From NCBI GenBank assembly GCA_002408445.1, contig DHSK01000125.1, forward strand, positions 1-10,366: a DNA stretch of 10,366 nucleotides, read 5' to 3'. The translations under genes were made by a program, and so were the position numbers. The notes under the pieces are model-generated. The model was given only the letters and a program-made list of their open reading frames with translations, was not told the origin of the DNA and did no database searches. Shown in pieces: positions 1-5,957 of this stretch (the stretch's first letter is position 1; every line of letters starts with the position of its first letter). This stretch comes from Syntrophomonas sp. UBA5288 (lineage in GTDB: Bacteria > Bacillota > Syntrophomonadia > Syntrophomonadales > Syntrophomonadaceae).

Positions 1-54
1 CCGCTCCTGACGTCGGGGCCGGTTGCAAGGGTAAGGTGCAAACCTGAAACGGGC

Positions 55-1308
55 TTATTCATTGAACATTTCATCTCTCAGTTGTTTTTTCTCAGGCACT
101 TTTTTCCAATCTACCCGGGCGGTAAGCTGCATGGCGACGAAGAGGGTTATGATGCTCATGATGGTAATGCTCAGACCGGTATAACCTTTGAAGAAGAAGG
201 TATAAGAGAATAGTACCAGGAAAATGAATTGAGATACTCCGATTTGCAGGTACGCAAACTTATTGCCGACTATTAATCGCATATAAGAGACTACCAGGAA
301 AATAGATACTACCGAAGCGATTACGAAAGCCAGATGAATGGAAGTATGATCGACCAGGTAGGCCAGGAGCAGATGAAAACTAAAATAGGCTGCTGATATA
401 AAAAGATAATTGATGGGATGGATATCAATTTTACTCGTTACAGTAAAGATGGTAAGCATAAATAAAAACAACAGGAGAGAAATAGGGGCAAACTGACTGA
501 TATTGGCTACCCAGGGGCCTGGATTAAGTTTCTGGGGCATACTCATACCGATTTTAACTCCCGTCAATAGATTGGAGTATTGCCATTTTAGCTGCCAACC
601 CTGATCGGTAGATATTTTTTCGGTAGGAGAAATACTATTTTGCGGAAAATCTATATCCTTAAAGTCGGTGTTCATTAATAGACTAAAGTTTTTGACCTGA
701 TTGACTTCATCTCCGAAATCATACCACCAATCATCTAAACCCTGTGAAGCGTAGTTAATGCGGACAGTCTGAATTTGTCCGGGATCGAGCTTAAAGATGG
801 CTTGAACCATGCCATTTTTTATAGATACATCATCAATTCTTTGCTCTCCTACTATGAACTGAAAATCATCATATACGGCTTCGATATTCGGAAAGTGAAA
901 ATCCATAACAATTTCCCGGCTTTCCTGGGTAGGATTGACGATGCGATATTCAGAATTAAATTTTACGGCATAGGTCGAATACCATAATAATCCTTTCTGC
1001 CGGTGATCGAGATTTAAGTCTACTTTGATGGTGCTGGCATCAATAGGCCAAAAATAATCGTTTACTTGGGTCTGCTTTTCCGTGATGGTCTGTCCGTTTT
1101 TAGTTATTGGTACTTCTTTAACGGTGGTAACCCGGTTCCAGACTTGAGGTGCCTTTTGTCGTTGCGGTGAACCCCATAATTGCCCAACCGCTTCCCGCAA
1201 GGTGGCATCCTGGTTCCTGGTGCGATTATCTACACTTGATCCCAGGATCAGCCAGGCAATACTTACCCCGATGAAAATGGCTATAATAGCCAGCACTTTT
1301 TTAAGCAT
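55..1308 (-). CDS. CreD-like inner membrane protein
   Basis: This encodes a 417-residue membrane protein. One hydrophobic helix lies at about residues 4-23, followed by a long extracytoplasmic region (about 30-270) and a C-terminal block of about five membrane segments (272-292, 299-318, 325-343, 352-373, 377-396). The C-terminal block reads like the CreD family: an HPINY motif entering a helix, then FHLLLAYLVDH, and finally TARVDW at about 396-401. The FWPID and QKGLLWY stretches at about 86-110 also look family-like. CreD proteins are linked to envelope integrity and colicin tolerance, but their biochemical role is unsettled. The ATG at 1306-1308 is preceded by a GGAAGGGG ribosome binding site with a 5-base spacer. 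The gene is divergent from the secreted-protein gene at 1568. No terminator is seen in the 54 bases beyond its stop. The family call rests on recalled motifs only. Confidence 0.7.
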   Translation of the reverse strand: MLKKVLAIIAIFIGVSIAWLILGSSVDNRTRNQDATLREAVGQLWGSPQRQKAPQVWNRVTTVKEVPITKNGQTITEKQTQVNDYFWPIDASTIKVDLNLDHRQKGLLWYSTYAVKFNSEYRIVNPTQESREIVMDFHFPNIEAVYDDFQFIVGEQRIDDVSIKNGMVQAIFKLDPGQIQTVRINYASQGLDDWWYDFGDEVNQVKNFSLLMNTDFKDIDFPQNSISPTEKISTDQGWQLKWQYSNLLTGVKIGMSMPQKLNPGPWVANISQFAPISLLLFLFMLTIFTVTSKIDIHPINYLFISAAYFSFHLLLAYLVDHTSIHLAFVIASVVSIFLVVSYMRLIVGNKFAYLQIGVSQFIFLVLFSYTFFFKGYTGLSITIMSIITLFVAMQLTARVDWKKVPEKKQLRDEMFNE

Positions 1309-1494
1309 AAATTCCCCTTCCTTTTTAAACCAGTTATTTACTGTATACTACGGCAAACAGTATTTTATACTTGCACATGAAGTAGTAAAGTGTAAAAAAG
1401 TAATTATAAGCGGCAGGGAAATACAATAGGTTACAGTTATTGCTTTTCTACGGGATTCGCTTAATGGGATTTAGGAAAAAACTTAAGATGCCTC

Positions 1495-1522
1495 TTGCTA
1501 AATAATTGTGGAATAATATACT
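1495..1522 (+). promoter_or_regulatory. Candidate sigma-A promoter for the secreted-protein gene
   Basis: TTGCTA at 1495-1500 and TATACT at 1517-1522 are separated by 16 bases and lie about 45 bases upstream of the ATG at 1568. This is the best match to a -35/-10 pair in the 259-base divergent intergenic region (1309-1567). I found no convincing promoter for the leftward CreD-like gene there. Confidence 0.45.
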
Positions 1523-1567
1523 AGATACAATGAGATTATCAGCAATAATAAGAAAGAGGATTGAAAC

Positions 1568-3097
1568 ATGAAGCAAAAAACAGTTGCCCTGGTATTAGCA
1601 GTTATTTTCATTCTTGCGCTCCCATTTACAGCTCTGGCCAGCACTTCCAGTAAAGTGATGTTCCTGGATAACATGAAAAGGCTGCAGGCCAAACAGATTC
1701 AGCCTACTCTGGACCGGCCCTTAAGCGGTGAAATAAACGCATCTGTTGCGGGTGAGCCCCTGGATACACTGGGGGTTAAAAGTGCCAAAGCCAACATTAA
1801 GTATGAATTGGACATGGTGGGCGATAAAGCCTTTTTCCAGGTTGCCGCCAATGTAGAAGGTTCTGCACCGCAGAACATAAGCCTCAAATTCTATATTATC
1901 GGTGACACTATGGTTATACCGGTAGATTCTCTGAAGGCTATGGCTGCCTTTGATTCCATGATGGCAATGCCTCCTGCCAACATCCAATATGTCTATACTA
2001 AATTAGAAGGTTTCAGTTTTGCGGAGCTGCAAACGATTCTTAATCAGCCCAACCAGCAGGAAGCAGCTATGGAACTTTTAAAAACCTTATTTGAAGCTTT
2101 ACCTGATAGATGTTTCACCACCAATGGAACAACAGCTAAAATGAATCTGGATAAGTCGTCTATAATCGATTTTGCTAAACATTTTCAAGATGATAAATTT
2201 GTGAACAAACTGGTAGAACAGCTTGCCCCATTTGGCCCTGAAGAGGCCGATAAAGCTCAAATGGCTAAAGATCTTAAAATATCCAACGATGTTTCATTAG
2301 TAACGGAGTTAAAAAATCTAAATATTCGCAAATGCATTATGGAGGTAGGCCCCAGCACATCTTCGCTTGATTGGGATTTTGGTTACAGCGATGAAAAAAC
2401 AAGTTTGGACTGCAAAGTAACTAGCAAGTCCAATCTGCAAGCGGATAATGTCTCATCGACGGTCAATATGGACCTGGGCCTCAAGTCTCCTGACGCGGGT
2501 GGAAATCTGGCGGTAAAATTAAAGGCTGATTCTACCGCTAATAAAAATGCATCATCAGGCGATATGAATATTAAGGTTACAGGAAACATGGACAGCGAAA
2601 AACTGGATATTGTTGCTAATTTGAATATTAAACAGGAATTTATAAACGCCGTAAGTTTTGTGGCACCGGTCTTAACCGAGGAAAACAGTATTGATTTTGA
2701 GACACTGGAGCCCGAAGCTTCTGAAGCAGAAGACAAAATCAGTATAAATGTGAATGATTATGAGTATTTTATTTGGTTCGATAATGCACCGTTTATCGAA
2801 AATGGCCGTATTATGGTTCCAGCTCGAGAATTCATTGAAGGTCTTGAGGGGGAAGTTGCCTGGAATCCTCCGGCCACACTGGTAATGAGTATAGTTGATC
2901 AAAAGATAGCAATGAATGCCGGTGATAAGAACTGCACGGTTAATGAACAGAGCAGGGAAATGGATACTGCGCCTATGGTTAAAGATGGCGTGACCTATGT
3001 TCCGGTACGTTTTTTGGCGGAACAACTGGGTTATACGGTTTCCTACGACCAGGACTGCATGGAAATAAGCCTGACCAGTAAATCTACCTCAAATTAA
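1568..3097 (+). CDS. Secreted protein of unknown function with C-terminal copper-amine-oxidase-N-like (stalk) domain
   Basis: This is a 509-residue exported protein. Residues 1-24 form a typical signal peptide (basic start, hydrophobic core, TALA cleavage site). Residues about 30-385 are hydrophilic, with alternating-residue stretches suggestive of beta structure and no motif I recognise. Residues about 390-505 form a PF07833-type domain (copper amine oxidase N-terminal-like). It is a tandem of two related halves, one with NGRIMVPAREF and a GEVAWNP turn, the other with DGVTYVPVRFLAEQLGY and VSYD. In Firmicutes this domain is common at the ends of secreted proteins and is thought to mediate cell-surface association; it does not imply oxidase activity. 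The ATG at 1568 has an AAAGAGG site 8 bases upstream. The gene appears monocistronic, with a promoter at 1495-1522 and a terminator at 3157-3197. Confidence 0.8.
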   Translation: MKQKTVALVLAVIFILALPFTALASTSSKVMFLDNMKRLQAKQIQPTLDRPLSGEINASVAGEPLDTLGVKSAKANIKYELDMVGDKAFFQVAANVEGSAPQNISLKFYIIGDTMVIPVDSLKAMAAFDSMMAMPPANIQYVYTKLEGFSFAELQTILNQPNQQEAAMELLKTLFEALPDRCFTTNGTTAKMNLDKSSIIDFAKHFQDDKFVNKLVEQLAPFGPEEADKAQMAKDLKISNDVSLVTELKNLNIRKCIMEVGPSTSSLDWDFGYSDEKTSLDCKVTSKSNLQADNVSSTVNMDLGLKSPDAGGNLAVKLKADSTANKNASSGDMNIKVTGNMDSEKLDIVANLNIKQEFINAVSFVAPVLTEENSIDFETLEPEASEAEDKISINVNDYEYFIWFDNAPFIENGRIMVPAREFIEGLEGEVAWNPPATLVMSIVDQKIAMNAGDKNCTVNEQSREMDTAPMVKDGVTYVPVRFLAEQLGYTVSYDQDCMEISLTSKSTSN

Positions 3098-3156
3098 CCG
3101 GTATTGGCAAAAGTCCACATGGTGAAATAAAACAGCAATAATTAAGAAAATAACTT

Positions 3157-3197
3157 AAGGGCGGTTAATGACGGCAAGTCGTTAACCGCCCTTTCTA
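3157..3197 (+). terminator. Rho-independent terminator after the secreted-protein gene
   Basis: A perfect 12-bp stem (3157-3168 with 3182-3193) is extended by a G-T wobble and three inner pairs around a GGCAA loop (3173-3177). The stem runs into CTTTCTAT. The T tract is short and interrupted, but the stem is GC-rich at its base and placed 59 bases after the stop codon. Confidence 0.8.
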
Positions 3198-3248
3198 TGA
3201 AAGGCAGCCGGACCGAGCTATTCCAGGATTATTTTAAACCGACCCAAA

Positions 3249-3278
3249 TTGCTCTGCGTTTTAACATTTTTATATAGT
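3249..3278 (+). promoter_or_regulatory. Weak candidate promoter for the redox cassette
   Basis: TTGCTC at 3249-3254 and TATAGT at 3273-3278 are 18 bases apart, downstream of the preceding terminator and about 100 bases before the first gene of the cassette. The surrounding sequence is AT-rich, so other -10-like boxes exist nearby and this choice is tentative. Confidence 0.25.
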
Positions 3279-3377
3279 AATATTATATGGAGGTTTATGT
3301 TCGGAGACATTTGCAATAAATCTTTAGTCCATAATAATAAAACTATAAAATCAATCAGGTTATGGCAGGTGCAAGAT

Positions 3378-3524
3378 ATGAAGAGAAATCTAATCCATTA
3401 TCGGGGATTACTATTGCTTCTTACCGGTGTAGTCATGATGGTGATGGGGATATACCGGGGAGAGGTGACCGTAGTTTTCAGCAAGGCCATAAATATTTGT
3501 CTGGAGTGTATTGGCATTGGCTAG
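3378..3524 (+). CDS. Small CXXC membrane protein (CD1871A-like)
   Basis: This is a 48-residue protein: a short basic N-terminus, one hydrophobic helix (about residues 10-26), then GEVTVVFSKAINICLECIGIG. The GEV, SKAINICLECIGIG ending with its CLEC (CXXC) motif resembles the small CD1871A-family CXXC proteins, named after a Clostridioides difficile gene, that I recall beside 4Fe-4S membrane proteins. The function is unknown; the paired cysteines next to the membrane suggest thiol redox or metal binding. I chose the ATG at 3378 (AGGTG 5 bases upstream) because it gives the family-like length. An in-frame ATG at 3297, with GGAGG only 3 bases before it, would add 27 residues without family resemblance. 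Its stop codon overlaps the start of the next gene, implying translational coupling. Confidence 0.75.
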   Translation: MKRNLIHYRGLLLLLTGVVMMVMGIYRGEVTVVFSKAINICLECIGIG

Positions 3525-4395
3525 TTGGAAAAGAAGATGCGTTCAAATAGCTGCGACAATAACTTCCAACAGCTACTTTAATGGTTTTGTGGAAGGGAGC
3601 ATATACAGGGGCAATCTGAAAAAAGTCTGTATTCCCGGCTTAAATTGTTATTCCTGTCCGGGAGCACTTGGTTCCTGCCCGATTGGTTCCCTGCAGGCGG
3701 TTATTGGCAGTATTAATTACAACTTATCCTTATATGTTTTGGGGTTTCTAATATTGGCCGGAACTCTGATGGGACGTCTGGTATGCGGTTGGTTGTGCCC
3801 TTTTGGTTTTATTCAGGAATTATTGCACAAAATACCTTCACCCAAAATAAAATTCGGGGCAAAAGCCACCCAGCTTAAGTATCTGAAGTATATTGTTTTA
3901 GCGGGGTTTGTAGTTATTCTTCCTGCATTTGTAGTAAATGAAGCGGGGATAGGTGCACCGGCCTTCTGTAAGTACATATGCCCGGCGGGTACTCTGGAAG
4001 GCGGCTTGCCGCTGGTGCTGCTTAATGAGTCATTGCGCTCTGCACTGGGACCTCTATTTGTTTGGAAACTAGCTTTGCTGGTGCTTACGATTGCTTTTTC
4101 GATCATTATATTCCGCCCCTTTTGCAGGTTTATCTGCCCGTTGGGAGCCGTCTATGCACTATTTAATGCCGTCAGTCTGTACCGTTTTGAAATTGATGCC
4201 GGCAAGTGTACGGGATGTGGCGAGTGCAGCAGAACTTGCCCCATGGGGGTCAAAGTCTGCGAAAATCCCAACGATCCTGAATGCATACGTTGTGGTGATT
4301 GTATTGAGCATTGTCCGCAAAATGCCATCAGCAGTCATTATGTACTTATGGAAAGGTCAGTTTTGAGTCCAGAAATAACTAAACACAATGAATAA
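3511..4395 (+). CDS. Polytopic membrane 4Fe-4S ferredoxin-type protein (NapH/YccM-like)
   Basis: This 294-residue protein likely relays electrons at or across the membrane. In order it has a cysteine-rich segment at residues 40-56 (C40, C46, C49, C56 in a CPGALGSCPIG context), a hydrophobic helix at about 74-90, and the CGWLCPFG motif (C92, C96) typical of the NapH/NosR/CcoG/YccM group. A second helix (about 127-146), CKYICPAG (C153, C157), a third helix (184-203) and CRFICPLG (C205, C209) follow. It ends with two classical 4Fe-4S motifs: C233/C236/C239/C243 and C258/C261/C264/C268. No ATG start is available. TTG at 3511 or TTG at 3517 both follow GGAG at 3503-3506, so the gene overlaps the preceding stop by 14 or 8 bases. 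The lipoprotein selenoprotein follows 41 bases later. The family is clear; the physiological partner is inferred. Confidence 0.88.
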   Translation: MALASWKRRCVQIAATITSNSYFNGFVEGSIYRGNLKKVCIPGLNCYSCPGALGSCPIGSLQAVIGSINYNLSLYVLGFLILAGTLMGRLVCGWLCPFGFIQELLHKIPSPKIKFGAKATQLKYLKYIVLAGFVVILPAFVVNEAGIGAPAFCKYICPAGTLEGGLPLVLLNESLRSALGPLFVWKLALLVLTIAFSIIIFRPFCRFICPLGAVYALFNAVSLYRFEIDAGKCTGCGECSRTCPMGVKVCENPNDPECIRCGDCIEHCPQNAISSHYVLMERSVLSPEITKHNE

Positions 4396-4436
4396 TTGAT
4401 AGATATTTTTAAATGTACAAGGAGGATAGATATACC

Positions 4437-4952
4437 ATGAAAAAAGCAATGCCATACCTGTTGCTGCTGATGCTGATCCTTATTGCGGGATGTGGCGCCG
4501 GGGGGAGTGGAGAAAAGTCTTCCCCGGATCCGAATAAAATACCCTCATTTGCCTGCCAGGACCTTGATGGCAACGATGTAACCAGTGATATTTTTTCGGG
4601 CAGCCAGCTTACCCTGGTAAATGTCTGGACGACCGGATGAGGTGCCTGCATTGATGAGATGCCTGAGTTGCAGGCACTTTATGAGGAAATGCAGGACCAG
4701 GAAGTTAATGTTGTAGGTATTGTTGCTGATGGAATGAATAATGAGTCTGCTCTGAAAATTGTGCAGCGGCAGGGAGTAGAGTTTACCAATATTGTACCGG
4801 ACCAGAAATTCACCTATGACTTTGTGAGTGGGATTTCGGTTGTACCGGTGACAATGCTGGTTAATAGTAAAGGTGAAATTGTGGGTAACAAAATTGTAGG
4901 AGCCCGGTCTAAAGGAGAATTTAAAAAACTAATTGAACAACACTTAAAATAA
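4437..4952 (+). CDS. Selenocysteine-containing TlpA/ResA-like thioredoxin-fold lipoprotein (UGA at 4638-4640 read as Sec)
   Basis: Read through the in-frame UGA, this is a single 171-residue protein. Residues 1-18 are a lipoprotein signal and IAGC (C19) is the lipobox, so the mature protein should be anchored on the outer face of the membrane. A TlpA/ResA-type fold follows: NVWTTG, then Sec68-Gly-Ala-Cys71, then IDEMPELQALYEE, a central VNVVGIV strand, and the VVPVT cis-proline motif (P137) before the last hairpin. Family members normally have W-x-x-x-C-x-x-C, so UGA falls exactly on the first, nucleophilic cysteine. The frame is open on both sides and family features span both halves, which argues against a pseudogene. 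A SECIS-like hairpin follows the UGA. The ATG at 4437 has AAGGAGG at 4419-4425. It is the third gene of the redox cassette. Conventional annotation would split it at 4640, or start a 97-residue piece at 4659. Confidence 0.88.
4641..4682 (+). promoter_or_regulatory. Candidate bacterial SECIS hairpin
   Basis: Immediately 3' of the UGA, T4660-G4665 pairs with C4671-A4676 (6 bp) around the loop AGTTG (4666-4670), which carries a G at its second position. After one mismatch (4659/4677) the lower stem continues, 4654-4658 with 4678-4682, including G-T wobbles. The loop begins 25 bases after the UGA, within the range I recall for bacterial SECIS elements. A competing stem, 4642-4650 with 4669-4677 (9 perfect pairs, 18-base loop), uses the same right arm. 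Confidence 0.7.
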
Positions 4953-4980
4953 AGCATCAAATGTTATAGCGGTGGATTAT

Positions 4981-5047
4981 GCCGGGCTTGGGGTATTAAG
5001 AACGCTCGCACTCCGTACTCCGCTAACCTTAATACCCCAAGCCCCGC
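4981..5047. repeat. Long perfect inverted repeat between convergent genes
   Basis: The 17-base arms at 4984-5000 and 5028-5044 are perfect reverse complements, with two further pairs beyond a single C/C mismatch (4981-4982 with 5046-5047). The 27-base loop (5001-5027) contains CGCTCGCACTCCGTACTCCG. Neither side has a T tract, so it is not a classical intrinsic terminator, although it lies between convergent genes. It could be a small mobile or REP-like repeat, or a bidirectional transcription block. The remaining bases of this intergenic region, up to 5104, show nothing I can name. Confidence 0.6.
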
Positions 5048-5104
5048 AATTGTCAATTAAAGATGGTTGGGCATTATAGAAGATCTTATGGTCCCTTCTA
5101 GCGT

Positions 5105-5530
5105 CTATTTGTTAAGCTGGAAAACGTTCAAACCTAGTTCAGAGTCATATATTCGGTTGCCTTCACCGTCCAGGGCCTGAATAAATAACTCACAAGCTCC
5201 GCTGATGACGGCAGAATTGAGATGACCGCCGGTAGCCTTGAACTTGGCGTCAACCAGGGTAGCATGGATATGCAGATATACATTGCCGTCTTTGGTAGAG
5301 ATGTTTCCGGAAAGATTGGTTATCTCATGATCGCCGGTGAGTTCCATGGTATGGTACTGCATGGCTGCGGTTTCGAATAAGCCCACACTTATCTGGTTGC
5401 TGGCACCGATTCCGTGGATTAGACCCAGAGTTATCTTTTGTTTCCGGCAGAAGTCCTTTATCGATTGGATTACTTCTTCACCTCGATCAAGACTTAGGAG
5501 ATAGATATCATCATACTTCATATACTGCAT
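5105..5530 (-). CDS. PPC/DUF296 domain protein
   Basis: This 141-residue protein is a single PPC (plant and prokaryote conserved, DUF296, PF03479) domain, close to the usual stand-alone bacterial length. Diagnostic stretches are the GLIHGIGASNQ segment (37-47), the HIHATLVD strand (H87, H89), GGHLNSAVISGACELFI (GGH at 101-103) and the C-terminal LGLNVFQL strand. Related proteins are small oligomers. Plant AT-hook relatives bind DNA, while the role of bacterial single-domain members is mostly unknown. Histidines 87, 89 and 103 are candidate metal ligands by analogy. I chose the ATG at 5528-5530 because AAAGGAG (5539-5545) sits 8 bases upstream; the longer frame to 5548 would need a TTG inside the ribosome binding region. 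It is transcribed alone, downstream of the terminator at 5597-5637. Confidence 0.85.
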   Translation of the reverse strand: MQYMKYDDIYLLSLDRGEEVIQSIKDFCRKQKITLGLIHGIGASNQISVGLFETAAMQYHTMELTGDHEITNLSGNISTKDGNVYLHIHATLVDAKFKATGGHLNSAVISGACELFIQALDGEGNRIYDSELGLNVFQLNK

Positions 5531-5550
5531 CGAAAAAGCTCCTTTCAAAG

Positions 5551-5580
5551 TTTAGTCTAACTTGACCATATGGGACTAAA
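5551..5580. promoter_or_regulatory. Inverted repeat upstream of the PPC gene, possible operator
   Basis: TTTAGTC (5551-5557) and GACTAAA (5574-5580) form a perfect 7-base inverted repeat separated by 16 bases, with a CCATATGG palindrome (5566-5573) inside. It lies directly between the PPC ribosome binding site and an AT-rich stretch (5581-5600) that could supply a -10 element such as TATAAT on the minus strand. The position suits an operator or leader hairpin, but neither is shown. Confidence 0.35.
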
Positions 5581-5596
5581 AATATTATATATCTAT

Positions 5597-5637
5597 AAAA
5601 AAACAGGAAACAGTTTTTCTAAACCGTTCCCTGTTTT
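5597..5637 (-). terminator. Rho-independent terminator at the end of the flagellar/AGCS-remnant unit
   Basis: On the minus strand a 17-bp stem (5621-5637 with 5600-5616, two G-T wobbles) closes on a 4-base loop (5617-5620). It runs into a T tract of seven (5603 down to 5597). It lies just past the stop of the symporter remnant and separates it from the PPC gene. Confidence 0.85.
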
Positions 5638-5654
5638 CAATATTTGATAAAGTA

Positions 5655-5956
5655 CTATGCTGTTACCTTTTCTCGCTTGGCCACTTTCTCCTTACGACGA
5701 ATTTCTTTAAAATCTTTGGTTTCCTTTGCGACTACTCCTGATAACAGAAGCAAAGCAATAAGATTAGGTACGCACATGGCTGCGTTGAACGTATCGGCAA
5801 TTGACCAGCGAGGCAGGGTCTGGTGTTGGAGCAGCAAAACCGGAAAGACTGGCCATAACCAGTGAAAGACCGGTTATGGAGCAAACTACGATGGTATCCA
5901 GGAAAGTACCGGTCATGGAAACCAGTCCCTGCCGGCAGGGATGATCTGTCTTGCCA
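5655..5956 (-). pseudogene. Decayed C-terminal remnant of an AGCS (sodium:alanine/glycine) symporter
   Basis: Two minus-strand pieces in different frames match the C-terminal part of AGCS family transporters. Bases 5956 down to about 5850 read DGKTDHPCRQGLVSMTGTF, then LDTIVVCSITGL, corresponding to the family's TDHP-RQGLVAMTGTFIDT region. Bases about 5815 down to 5655 read RWSIADTFNA, then PNLIALLLLSGVVAKETKDF, corresponding to the last membrane segment, ending with a lysine-rich tail and a TAG stop. In intact family members about 80 residues lie between these blocks, so there has been an internal deletion with a frameshift. The N-terminal roughly three quarters of the gene are missing too, since the remnant begins directly at the flgJ stop codon. 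No start or ribosome binding site is present. The terminator at 5597-5637 was probably its own. Confidence 0.8.
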
Positions 5957-5957
5957 T

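Noticed and set aside
20..50. Cobalamin riboswitch core (GGGTAAGGTGCAAACCT resembles the GGGAA..GGTG.AA.TCC box)
   Set aside because: The match is partial, the rest of the aptamer is outside the window, and the only adjacent gene runs toward it on the other strand, so there is no regulated gene.
2672..3025. Minus-strand ORFs of about 117 residues within the secreted-protein gene
   Set aside because: They are frame shadows with no ribosome binding site, no family resemblance and full overlap with a clear coding sequence.
4413..4640. Two separate genes or a pseudogene: truncated lipoprotein (to 4640) and a separate small protein starting at 4659
   Set aside because: Both are in one frame, the break is a UGA exactly at the catalytic Cys position, the fold continues across it, and a SECIS-like hairpin follows. 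Sec decoding explains all of this.
4981..5047. Bidirectional intrinsic terminator between convergent genes
   Set aside because: The 27-base loop and lack of a T tract on both sides do not fit; reported as a repeat instead.
5562..5591. Rightward promoter TTGACC-N18-TATATA
   Set aside because: It points into the leftward terminator and the symporter remnant; no rightward gene follows, so it is probably a chance match in AT-rich DNA.
5655..5837. Intact 60-residue protein on the minus strand
   Set aside because: It would need a TTG start without a ribosome binding site, and its sequence is the last membrane segment of an AGCS transporter; it is a remnant.
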